Shown here: positions 32,991-40,391 of the stretch, in pieces
Layout: every line of letters begins with the position of its first letter
Numbering within the stretch: the first letter of the stretch is position 1
Source: Microbacterium esteraromaticum
GTDB taxonomy: Bacteria; Actinomycetota; Actinomycetes; Actinomycetales; Microbacteriaceae
Direction of reading: 5' to 3'
Length of the DNA stretch: 64,000 bases
NCBI RefSeq assembly: GCF_014084045.1
Contig: NZ_CP043732.1
Coordinates: forward strand, 1,488,001 to 1,552,000
Made by a program: the position numbers and the translations under genes
Notes under the pieces: generated by a model
What the model saw: the letters and a program-made list of their open reading frames with translations, nothing else
Told to the model about the DNA's origin: nothing
Database searches by the model: none

Positions 32991-33027
32991 GGGGCCGATG
33001 GTTCATAACCATCACATGAATGGCCCC
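32991..33027 (+). promoter_or_regulatory. structured 5' leader of the DEAD-box helicase gene
   Basis: GGGGCC (32991-32996) and GGCCCC (33022-33027) enclose a perfect ATGGTT-CAT-AACCAT dyad (32998-33012). The region lies about 95 bases before the helicase ATG at 33121 inside a 242-base non-coding interval. A folded leader that responds to temperature would fit a cold-induced helicase, but that is inference. Confidence 0.4.
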
Positions 33028-33120
33028 GGCCGACGGATGCCCGGGTATGTCCCACGCGCGCTGATCTCTGTGCCCGCGGAAGGGACGCTGTTCTCGTGTC
33101 AGAGACAGTCAGGAAACACC

Positions 33121-35496
33121 ATGCCCAAGAACGGCAAGCCCAAGGGCGGACGCCCCTCCCGCAACTTCGAGCCGCGATACGCCAAGAAGACCTCGTTCCA
33201 CGACCGCCATGCAGGCGGACGCCCGTCGCGCGACGACGATCGCCGGACCGACGGCGGCGACCGCCGCTCGTTCTCGTCGGATGCCCGTGCCGACCGTCGC
33301 CCCGGCAGCGTCAGCCCGAAGCACCGCGGCTACCGCGCGGCCGACACCGAGGGCTCGGCGCCCAAGGGACGCTGGTCTGACGCTCAGCGTGCAGGCCGCG
33401 ACGAGGCCCGCTCCATCCGCAACCGAGCCGAGTCCGGCCGCCGTGAGGCCCCGCACCACCGAGCTGATCGCGACGACCGCGGTGGACGCGGCTTCGACCG
33501 CGGCGACCGGTTCGGTCGTGACGCGCGTCCGGCGCGCGACGACCGGTTCGGCCGGGATGCGCGTTCCGCGCGCGACGACCGGTTCGGTCGCGATGCGCGC
33601 CCGGCGCGTGACGACCGCGGTTACGGCCGCAACGACCGTTTCGACCGGGACGCCCGTCCTGCACGGGGCGACCGCTTCGACCGCGATGCGCGCCCGGCGC
33701 GCGACGAGCGCGGCGGGTTCGAGCGTCGTGGCGGTTTCGACCGTGACTCTCGCCCGACACGTGACGACCGTGGCGGTCATGGCCGCAGCGACCGCTTCGA
33801 CCGCGACTCTCGCCCGGCACGTGATGACCGTGGCGGTTTTGGCCGCAGCGACCGGTTCGACCGTGATGCCCGTCCGTCGCGTGCCGATCGCTTCGACCGC
33901 AGCGAGCGCCCCGCACGTGATGACCGTGGCGGTTTTGGCCGCCCGGCCCGCTTCGACCGTGACGCTCGTCCTGCCCGTGACGACCGTGGTGGCTACGGCC
34001 GCAGTGACCGGTTCGACCGCGATTCGCGCCCCGCGCGCGACGCGCGCTTCGACCGCGGCTCGCGTCCGGCCCGCGACGACCGCCGCGACGGATCCGACCG
34101 CGCCGAGCGCCCGCGCTTCGACCGCTCCGAGCGTCCCGCACGTCAGAGCCGTGACATCCGCCCGAATCGCAGCGACTGGAACGCGACATCTACCGCCAAG
34201 ACGCACGACGACCACGTCGACGTCGTGCACGAGCGGCTCGAGGCAGAGGCCGTGCAGGCCACCGAGGTCGCCGATGTGACCTTCGGCGACCTGGGACTCG
34301 GGTCGAACATCGTCGAGATCCTGAAGAACATGGGCGCCGAGACCCCCTTCCCGATCCAGGCGGCCACGATCCCCAGCATCCTCGAGGGCCGTGACGTGCT
34401 GGGGCGCGGACGCACCGGCTCTGGCAAGACGATCGCGTTCGGCGCGCCCCTGGTCGAGAGCATCCTGCTGTCGCAGAAGGGCAAGCGCCGCGAGATCGGC
34501 CGCAAGCCCCGCGCGATCATCCTCGCGCCGACCCGCGAGCTCGCCCTTCAGATCGACCGCACCGTGCAGCCGATCGCTCGCAGCGTCGGCCTGTTCACCA
34601 CGCAGATCTACGGCGGCGTGCCCCAGGCGCGTCAGGTCGGCGCGCTGAACAAGGGCGTCGACATCATCATCGGCACCCCCGGTCGTATCGAAGACCTCAT
34701 CGAGCAGCGCAAGCTCGACCTCTCCGAGATCCGCATCGCCGTGCTCGACGAGGCCGACCACATGGCAGAGCTCGGCTTCGCCGAGCCCGTGCAGCGCATC
34801 CTGCGCAAGACCGGCACCGCCCTTGGGCAGGCTCAGGAACCGGGTATCTCACGCAGTCAGAAGCTGCTGTTCTCGGCGACGCTCGATCGCGAGGTCGCCG
34901 CGATCGTCGACGAGTTCCTCGTTGATCCGGCCGTCTACGAGGTCGCGGGTGAAGATCAGGACTCGAGCACGATCGACCACCGCGTGCTCGTGATCGAGCA
35001 CCGCGACAAGGCCGAGGTGCTCACCTCGCTCGTCGACCGCGACGGCCAGACGCTGGTCTTCGCGCGCACCCGCGCCTACGCCGAGATGCTCGCCGAGCAG
35101 TTCGAGGATGCCGGCATCGCCGCCGTCTCGCTGCACGGTGACCTCAACCAGGCCAAGCGCACCCGCAACCTGCAGAAGCTGACCGCCGGCAAGGTGCAGG
35201 TGCTCGTCGCCACGGATGTCGCCGCCCGCGGCATCCACGTCGATGACATCGACCTCGTGGTGCAGGCCGACGCGCCCGACGAGTACAAGACCTACCTGCA
35301 CCGTGCGGGCCGCACGGGCCGTGCCGGGCGCTCGGGCCGTGTGGTCACGCTGATCACCCGCCACCGTCGCCGCCGGATGGAGGATCTGCTCGGTCGTGCC
35401 GAGATCGACGCGCCGTTCGAGCAGGCGGCCCCCGGTGACGACGTGATCGAGGAGATCACCGGTCGGATGCCGTCGGAGGCCGAGCTCACCTCCTGA
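33121..35496 (+). CDS. DEAD-box ATP-dependent RNA helicase with long Arg/Asp-rich N-terminus
   Basis: A 791-residue RNA helicase. The core starts near residue 385 with the Q motif (TFGDLGLGSNIVEIL...TPFPIQAATIP). It has GRTGSGKT (about 429-436), PTRELALQ, VLDEADHMAELGF (DEAD box about 542), SATLD, VLVATDVAARGIH and HRAGRTGRAGRSG (about 726). The first 380 residues are low-complexity: about 25 copies of DRFDRDARPARDDRGG-like sequence, rich in Arg, Asp, Gly and Phe. Such tails bind RNA and promote condensates; most bacterial helicases carry them C-terminally and shorter. ATG 33121 has AGGAAA before it. Confidence 0.93.
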   Translation: MPKNGKPKGGRPSRNFEPRYAKKTSFHDRHAGGRPSRDDDRRTDGGDRRSFSSDARADRRPGSVSPKHRGYRAADTEGSAPKGRWSDAQRAGRDEARSIRNRAESGRREAPHHRADRDDRGGRGFDRGDRFGRDARPARDDRFGRDARSARDDRFGRDARPARDDRGYGRNDRFDRDARPARGDRFDRDARPARDERGGFERRGGFDRDSRPTRDDRGGHGRSDRFDRDSRPARDDRGGFGRSDRFDRDARPSRADRFDRSERPARDDRGGFGRPARFDRDARPARDDRGGYGRSDRFDRDSRPARDARFDRGSRPARDDRRDGSDRAERPRFDRSERPARQSRDIRPNRSDWNATSTAKTHDDHVDVVHERLEAEAVQATEVADVTFGDLGLGSNIVEILKNMGAETPFPIQAATIPSILEGRDVLGRGRTGSGKTIAFGAPLVESILLSQKGKRREIGRKPRAIILAPTRELALQIDRTVQPIARSVGLFTTQIYGGVPQARQVGALNKGVDIIIGTPGRIEDLIEQRKLDLSEIRIAVLDEADHMAELGFAEPVQRILRKTGTALGQAQEPGISRSQKLLFSATLDREVAAIVDEFLVDPAVYEVAGEDQDSSTIDHRVLVIEHRDKAEVLTSLVDRDGQTLVFARTRAYAEMLAEQFEDAGIAAVSLHGDLNQAKRTRNLQKLTAGKVQVLVATDVAARGIHVDDIDLVVQADAPDEYKTYLHRAGRTGRAGRSGRVVTLITRHRRRRMEDLLGRAEIDAPFEQAAPGDDVIEEITGRMPSEAELTS
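33480..34140 (+). repeat. coding repeats in helicase N-terminus
   Basis: Imperfect repeats of units such as GACCGGTTCGACCGCGATGC and GCGCGTGACGACCG, each encoding parts of DRFDRDARPARDDRGGFGRS, recur through this 660-base stretch. Lengths of units vary, consistent with expansion and contraction by slippage or recombination while the frame is kept. Confidence 0.85.
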
Positions 35497-35547
35497 GCCC
35501 GTTCACGGTCCAGGCCCGTTCACGATACGAGCCCGTTCACGATCCAG
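35497..35547 (+). repeat. three 17-base tandem repeats after the helicase
   Basis: GCCCGTTCACGGTCCAG, GCCCGTTCACGATACGA and GCCCGTTCACGATCCAG are directly adjacent (35497, 35514, 35531), starting within four bases of the helicase stop and ending just before its terminator. Confidence 0.8.
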
Positions 35548-35549
35548 GA

Positions 35550-35597
35550 GAGACCGCCGGGTCCGCGCCCCCACGGGGTGGGATTCCGGCGGTTTCT
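35550..35597 (+). terminator. terminator of helicase gene
   Basis: ACCGCCGG (35553-35560) pairs with CCGGCGGT (35586-35593), followed by TTTCT. An inner CCCCACGGGG can stack in the loop. Confidence 0.7.
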
Positions 35598-35628
35598 GCG
35601 TGATTCTCCTGAGTGATGCGCGGGGACA

Positions 35629-35634
35629 TAGTCT
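35629..35634 (+). promoter_or_regulatory. -10 box TAGTCT, leaderless pattern
   Basis: TAGTCT is followed by six bases (GGGGTC) and the ATG at 35641. Confidence 0.5.
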
Positions 35635-35640
35635 GGGGTC

Positions 35641-35820
35641 ATGGAGTGGCAGGGTTGGGCCGGAGCGGGGTGGGTGACGCTGGCAATGCTGGCCGCGGGG
35701 CTGGCGGGTGTTCAGGGACGCAGCAAGCTGTGGTGGTTCTTCGTGACGCTGCTGTTCGGACCCTTCGCGCTGTTCTTCCTCGTCATCTGGACCGAACCGC
35801 TGACGCGCCGCGAGCCGTAG
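35641..35820 (+). CDS. 59-residue membrane peptide
   Basis: A short protein beginning MEWQGWAGAGWVTLAMLAAG and containing a second hydrophobic stretch LWWFFVTLLFGPFALFFLVI (about 31-50), then a charged end TRREP. Two helices are predicted. The arrangement, with a GRSK turn and the aromatic FGPFALFFL segment, recalls small hydrophobic proteins of the phospholipase-D N-terminal (PLDc_N) type. The leaderless-type -10 box, the clean frame and the stop at 35818 support it as real. Function unknown. Confidence 0.6.
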   Translation: MEWQGWAGAGWVTLAMLAAGLAGVQGRSKLWWFFVTLLFGPFALFFLVIWTEPLTRREP

Positions 35821-35839
35821 CTCCCGGCATCGATCCCGC

Positions 35840-37351
35840 TCAGAAGAGCATGTCGGCCCGGGTGGTGCGGACGGATGCCGGAGCCGGACGCTCGCGCATG
35901 CGCCGGCCGCGCATGCTGTCGTTCTCCTCTTCGGAGCGGGCGTCGAGCCCGTGCGCGCGCATGAGCGGGCGGACCCGTCTGGCCAGCCACTGACGGTACG
36001 CCTTGGGAGCCTCGACCGAGACGCCCGGGTACAGACCGCGGTACGACGAGAGCAGTTCGGGATGCTCTCGCTCGAGCCATTGGAAGAACCACGGCTTCAC
36101 GCCGGGGCGCAGGTGCAGCGATCCGTAGACGACGTGGTCGGCGCCGGACTGCCTGATGCGCCGCAGAGCCTCGTCGATGGCGGCGAGCGAGTCGGTGAGG
36201 TGCGGCAGCACGGGCATGAGGAACACACCGACCCTGAAGCCGGCGTCGCTGAGGGCCCGGACGGTGTCGAGTCGCGCCTGCGTGCTCGGCGTCCCCGGTT
36301 CGATGGCGTGCTGCAGAGCCTCGTCATACATCGCGATCGACATCTGGATGTCGATCGGCACCCGTTTCGCGGCTTCGACGAGCAGCGGGATGTCACGGCG
36401 GATCAGGGTTCCCTTGGTGAGGATCGACATCGGCGTGCCCGAGTCCGCGAGCGCCTGCACGATGCCGGGCATGAGCTTGTACCGCCCCTCGGCCCGCTGA
36501 TACGGATCGGTGTTCGTGCCGAGCGCCACGGTCTCGTGCTTCCACGATCCACGCCGCAGCTCCCGCTGCAGCACCTCGACCACGTTCGTCTTCACGACGA
36601 TCTGCGAATCGAAGTCCGCACCGCCGTCGAGGTCGAGGTACTCGTGCGTCCCTCGGGCGAAGCAGTTGTGGCTGATGACTCCGTTGGCGATGAAGTCGCC
36701 GGTGCCGGTCGTGATGTCGACGAGATCTCGCAGCCCTGGCACCGGATCGATGCTCACGACCCGAAGATCGGCGACCGTCTTCACGGCGTCGCCGTCTCTC
36801 GGACCCGGATGCCCGACGCCGAAGCCCATCAATCGGTCGTTCGATGTGAGGTGCGGACGCTGGCCTGCGTGCGCGTCTGCGACATGCTTCCATCCGCGGT
36901 CCGTGAGGAAGCGGTGATCGCCACTCGCGATCACCTGCGTTCCGTCTGCAAGCGTCACGCGGTATGAGGGCTTCTGGGTGGACCATCTCGCTTCGATGCG
37001 CGTCTTCACGTAGCGGCGATACGCCCCCCTGCGCCGTGTGCCGATGATCTCATCGCCGACTTCGAGGTCGGCCAGAGGGCGCTGCGAGCCGTCTGCGCAG
37101 AGCACGAGCGTGCTCGGATCCAGGCAGTACACGCATGCATGACTGCATCCGCGGTAGGGATTGATCGTCCAGCTGAACGGCATCTTCGAGGGGCCGGGCA
37201 CCGAGTTCAGCGCCGACTTCGCAAGCACTTCATGGAAGGTCATGCCGGCGAACTCGGGAGTCGTCACCGAGCGGACGATGCCCGTGCGGCTCTCGAGACC
37301 GGGGAGGGCGTCCGCGTCCACGTCGCCGATCGCCTGGCCCTGCCACCTCAT
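35840..37351 (-). CDS. intein-containing Rv2578c-family radical SAM protein
   Basis: A 503-residue precursor. The host protein (about 349 residues after splicing) is a radical SAM enzyme with the 4Fe-4S motif rebuilt by splicing: CSHACVY + CFARGTHEYLD gives C-x3-C-x2-C. Other parts are PFSWTINPYRG before the cluster, VALGTNTDPYQRAEGRYKL and ILTKGTLIRRD (barrel strands). The intein (residues 76-229) interrupts right at the third cluster cysteine. Relatives resemble spore-photoproduct-lyase-like SplB proteins; their substrate is unknown. ATG 37351 is chosen because homologues begin MRWxGQ; upstream codons have no ribosome-binding site. TATGTT lies 12 bases before it. Confidence 0.93.
   Translation of the reverse strand: MRWQGQAIGDVDADALPGLESRTGIVRSVTTPEFAGMTFHEVLAKSALNSVPGPSKMPFSWTINPYRGCSHACVYCLDPSTLVLCADGSQRPLADLEVGDEIIGTRRRGAYRRYVKTRIEARWSTQKPSYRVTLADGTQVIASGDHRFLTDRGWKHVADAHAGQRPHLTSNDRLMGFGVGHPGPRDGDAVKTVADLRVVSIDPVPGLRDLVDITTGTGDFIANGVISHNCFARGTHEYLDLDGGADFDSQIVVKTNVVEVLQRELRRGSWKHETVALGTNTDPYQRAEGRYKLMPGIVQALADSGTPMSILTKGTLIRRDIPLLVEAAKRVPIDIQMSIAMYDEALQHAIEPGTPSTQARLDTVRALSDAGFRVGVFLMPVLPHLTDSLAAIDEALRRIRQSGADHVVYGSLHLRPGVKPWFFQWLEREHPELLSSYRGLYPGVSVEAPKAYRQWLARRVRPLMRAHGLDARSEEENDSMRGRRMRERPAPASVRTTRADMLF
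36665..37126 (-). other. mini-intein (154 residues)
   Basis: Protein-splicing element inside the radical SAM gene. It begins CLDPSTLVLCADGS (block A, nucleophile Cys), has ASGDHRFLTDRGW (block B, with the catalytic His) and ends VDITTGTGDFIANGVISHN (block F and G, terminal Asn), followed by the +1 Cys of the host. At 154 residues there is no homing-endonuclease domain, so it can splice but probably cannot spread by itself. Insertion at the third cluster cysteine means no Fe-S enzyme forms until splicing occurs. Confidence 0.92.
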
Positions 37352-37437
37352 GACAACGATTAGAACATAGCAACGAAGAAAAGACAATCAGTTGTCGCGC
37401 GATATTCGTACAGCATGACTGTCGCTCGCCAGGGGTC

Positions 37438-37493
37438 TTGACTATCCCAATTCGTCGTGAGAACGTTTACAGTGGCGATGGGAACGTTTACAG
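37438..37493 (+). promoter_or_regulatory. promoter with two LacI-type operators
   Basis: TTGACT (37438-37443), a good -35 element, is followed by two direct copies of GAACGTTTACAG (37461-37472 and 37482-37493). Each is centred on AACGTT, the core of many LacI-family operators. Copies are 21 bases apart, two turns of the helix, so dimers would bind the same face. They lie 18 bases upstream of the LacI-type gene, whose product is the natural candidate to bind them. Confidence 0.65.
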
Positions 37494-37510
37494 CACTCAA
37501 GGGAGAGTTC

Positions 37511-38560
37511 ATGCCCCGAGCAACGATCACGCAGGTGGCCGCGCGCGCAGGCGTGTCGGTGGCATCCGCCTCGCGCGCGCTCAACGGTCAGATAGCGAGC
37601 GCCGAGACCATCGCCAAAGTCGAGAAGGCCGCCTCGGAGCTCGGCTATGTCGCCGACGCGACCGCGCAGTCGCTCAAGCGCGGCCGCACCTTCCAACTCG
37701 CCTACGCGGTCGCCGACATCGGCAACCCGGTGTATGTCGAGATGATGACGGCCATTCAGAAGGTGACCTCGGCATCCGGCTACCGCCTGATCCTCTCGTC
37801 GACGGGCGACGCGTCGTCATCCGTCGACGTCGTCCGCGACCTCAGTCGCGGTTACGTCGACGGCCTCATCATCTCGCCGCTGCGCGTCACGCCGGAGCTG
37901 CTCGATGCCCTCAGTGCGGTGCCGGTTCCGGTCGTGGTGCTGGGGCGGGTGCCAGGGGATGCCGGGTTCGACACCGTACGGGCAGACTCGCTCACCGCGA
38001 TGAGACAGGTCGTCGACCACCTCGCCGAGCGCTCGCACCGCGACCTGGCGTTCATCAACGGCCCCGTCGACACGACGCCTGGTGCGTTCCGGCGCGACGG
38101 CTTCACCGCCGCTGTCGCCGCGCACCCCGAGGTGCGGGCACAGAGCGTGGTCGCGACCGATTTCACGATCGCCGCCGGGTATGAGGCGGCGATCCCGCTG
38201 CTCAGCGGTGCCGAGCGTCCGCACGCGGTGATCGCCGCGAACGACCTCATCGGAGTCGGAGTGCTGCGCGCCGCGGAAGACCTCGGGCTCTCGGTGCCAG
38301 GCGATCTCGCCGTCACCGGCATCGACGACACCGAGCTCGCCGCGGTCATGCGCCCCGGGCTGACCAGCGTCGACATGGGGGCCGCCGAGCGCGGTCGAGT
38401 CGCGGCCGAGCTGCTGCTCGCCCGCATCGCCGACGCCGAGCGGCCGACCCAGACCGTCGCCGTCGCGCCGCGGCTCGTGGTGCGCGGATCGACGCTCGAG
38501 AGCACGGAGCGCGCGGGCATCCCACTCGCGCCCGTCGACCTGGGGAGGGCTGCCGGATGA
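37511..38560 (+). CDS. LacI family transcriptional regulator
   Basis: A 349-residue sugar-responsive repressor, first gene of the 37.5-49.2 kb operon. Helix-turn-helix ATITQVAARAGVSVASASRA (4-23) and hinge LGYVADATAQSLKRG (about 48-62). The effector domain is of the periplasmic-binding type (LAYAVADIGNPVYVEMMTAI; VIAANDLIGVGVLRAAEDLG; GIDDTELAAVMRPGLTSVD). GGGAGAG precedes ATG 37511. Its stop overlaps the first permease start (ATGA), so it is autoregulated with the transport and catabolic genes through the two upstream operators. The inducer would be the transported compound or a product of it. Confidence 0.93.
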   Translation: MPRATITQVAARAGVSVASASRALNGQIASAETIAKVEKAASELGYVADATAQSLKRGRTFQLAYAVADIGNPVYVEMMTAIQKVTSASGYRLILSSTGDASSSVDVVRDLSRGYVDGLIISPLRVTPELLDALSAVPVPVVVLGRVPGDAGFDTVRADSLTAMRQVVDHLAERSHRDLAFINGPVDTTPGAFRRDGFTAAVAAHPEVRAQSVVATDFTIAAGYEAAIPLLSGAERPHAVIAANDLIGVGVLRAAEDLGLSVPGDLAVTGIDDTELAAVMRPGLTSVDMGAAERGRVAAELLLARIADAERPTQTVAVAPRLVVRGSTLESTERAGIPLAPVDLGRAAG

Positions 38561-39498
38561 GCATCACCGCCGAACGGGCGCAGAAGCCCCCGCAGAAGGT
38601 GCGCCAGATCGGCGCACGCACGCGCGCCCAGCGCAAGGAGGCGATCGCACTCGTCGTCCCCGCGCTGCTGCCGATCATCATCTTCTCCGTCATCCCGCTG
38701 GTCAGCGGTGTCGCGATCGGCTTCACCGATGCCACGCTCAAGCGCAACGCCGAGATCAATTTCAACGGCTTCGAGAACTACATCGACCTCGCCGACAACC
38801 AGCGCTTCTGGGGTTCCTTCGGCATCGGCCTCATCTGGTCGGCATCCGTGGCCCTGCTGACGCTCGTGTGCGCGATGTGCCTCGCGCTGCTGCTCAACAG
38901 CGACCTGCGCCTCAAGGGCGTCACCCGCGTTCTCGCGCTCATCCCGTGGGCGATGCCGCCGGTGGTGATCGCGATCGTGTGGCGGATGATCTACAACCCG
39001 AACTCCGGTCCGCTCAACGGCATGCTCGAGTGGTTCGGCCTCCCGGGGGTCAACTGGCTCGGCGACTTCTCCACTGCGCTGCCCGCGGTGATCGTGGTCG
39101 GCGTCTGGTCTGGCATCCCGCAGACGACGGTGCTGCTGCTCGCCGGCATGCAGGCGATCTCGGCCGAGCAGCACGAGGCGGCCGCCGTGGACGGCGCCGG
39201 CGTCTTCCGGCGCTTCTGGCACGTCACGCTTCCCGCGCTGCGACCCGTGATCTTCGCGGTCACGTCGCTCGACTTCATCTGGCAGTTCAACTCGTTCGGC
39301 CTCATCTACGTGCTCACCGAGGGCGGACCCGGCGGACAGACGATGATCCCGCCGCTGTTCACCTACCTCGAGGCGTTCCGCAACCGCGAGATCGGCGCGG
39401 CGTCGGCCATGGGCAACGTCCTCGTCGTCGCGATCCTGATCATCCTGTCGCTGTACCTGATCAACCAGTTCCGCCAGAACAAGGGGGCGCGCGCATGA
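38557..39498 (+). CDS. sugar ABC transporter permease (CUT1, MalF/UgpA type)
   Basis: A 313-residue permease with six membrane helices after a basic cytoplasmic start. LVVPALLPIIIFSVIPLVSG (about 28-47) is the first helix, VLALIPWAMPPVVIAIVWRM a middle one, and the ATPase-contact EAA loop reads HEAAAVDGAGVFRRFWHVTL (about 207-226). GLIYVLTEGGPGGQTMIPPL is typical of the family. It pairs with the next permease and the lipoprotein receptor at 40392. No ATPase is encoded in the operon, so a shared MsiK-type ATPase elsewhere is presumably used. Confidence 0.92.
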   Translation: MSITAERAQKPPQKVRQIGARTRAQRKEAIALVVPALLPIIIFSVIPLVSGVAIGFTDATLKRNAEINFNGFENYIDLADNQRFWGSFGIGLIWSASVALLTLVCAMCLALLLNSDLRLKGVTRVLALIPWAMPPVVIAIVWRMIYNPNSGPLNGMLEWFGLPGVNWLGDFSTALPAVIVVGVWSGIPQTTVLLLAGMQAISAEQHEAAAVDGAGVFRRFWHVTLPALRPVIFAVTSLDFIWQFNSFGLIYVLTEGGPGGQTMIPPLFTYLEAFRNREIGAASAMGNVLVVAILIILSLYLINQFRQNKGARA

Positions 39499-40334
39499 TG
39501 ACCAGACGCCCCTGGTACGCCACCGTGCTCATGTACGCCGGGCTGGCGTTCTTCCTCGCCTTCCTCGGCTTCCCCCTCGTGTGGCTCGTCTCGGCATCGT
39601 TCAAGTCGTCTCAGGAGCTCAACTCGCTCGCGGTGAACCTGATCCCCGCGCAGTGGGACTTCTCGAACTACGCCGCGGCCCTCGAGCGGCAGAACCTCAT
39701 CCCCGCCGCGGCGAACTCGCTGCTCGTGTCGGTGGCGACCATGATCATCACCGTGCTGCTGTCGATGCCGATGGCCTACGCGCTCGCGCGGCTGCAGGGA
39801 AAGCTCCGGGCGGCCGGCACGATCTGGATCCTCACAAGCCAGGTGTTCCCGAGCATCCTGATCATCATCCCGCTGTTCCTGCTGCTGCGCACGATCAGCC
39901 TCAACGACACCCTCCTCGGCCTGATCCTCGTGTACGTCACGTTCACCATGCCGTTCACCCTGTGGATGCTGCAGGGGTACGTCGCGGCGATCCCGGTCGA
40001 GCTCGAGGAGGCGGCCGAGATGGATGGCGCGAACAGATTCACCATCCTGCGCCGCGTCGTGCTGCCCCTGCTCGCGCCCGGGCTCGTCGCGACCGCGATG
40101 TTCACGTTCGTGTCGGCATGGAACGAGTTCTTCCTCGCCCTCGTGCTGCTGCAGAGCCCCGAGCTGTACACCCTGCCCATCGCGCTGCGCTCGTTCCTCG
40201 GCGCTGAGGGCCAGACCCAGCTCGGTCCGCTGGCCGCGGGCGCGGTGCTCGCCACCATCCCATCGCTCATCATCTTCGGCATCCTCCAGAAGAAGCTCAC
40301 CGGCGGCATGCTCGCCGGTGCCGTCAAGGGCTGA
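39495..40334 (+). CDS. sugar ABC transporter permease (CUT1, MalG/UgpE type)
   Basis: A 279-residue partner permease, six helices. FLGFPLVWLVSASFKSSQEL (about 23-42) is characteristic, and the EAA loop reads LEEAAEMDGANRFTILRRVV (about 172-191). The end IFGILQKKLTGGMLAGAVKG is the usual MalG-type terminus, including the GGMLAGAVKG signature. It overlaps the previous stop by four bases. Confidence 0.93.
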   Translation: MMTRRPWYATVLMYAGLAFFLAFLGFPLVWLVSASFKSSQELNSLAVNLIPAQWDFSNYAAALERQNLIPAAANSLLVSVATMIITVLLSMPMAYALARLQGKLRAAGTIWILTSQVFPSILIIIPLFLLLRTISLNDTLLGLILVYVTFTMPFTLWMLQGYVAAIPVELEEAAEMDGANRFTILRRVVLPLLAPGLVATAMFTFVSAWNEFFLALVLLQSPELYTLPIALRSFLGAEGQTQLGPLAAGAVLATIPSLIIFGILQKKLTGGMLAGAVKG

Positions 40335-40391
40335 TCCGCAGGGCCGAAACCCCCACCACCAGAACCACCGCATCACTGAAAGGCGATCATC

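Noticed and set aside
33109-34761. A 550-residue antisense frame opposite the helicase
   Set aside because: Mirror of the repeat-rich helicase N-terminus; Val/Ala/Arg composition typical of antisense shadows.
36665-37126. Homing endonuclease inside the intein
   Set aside because: At 154 residues the element has only splicing blocks; no LAGLIDADG or HNH motif is present.
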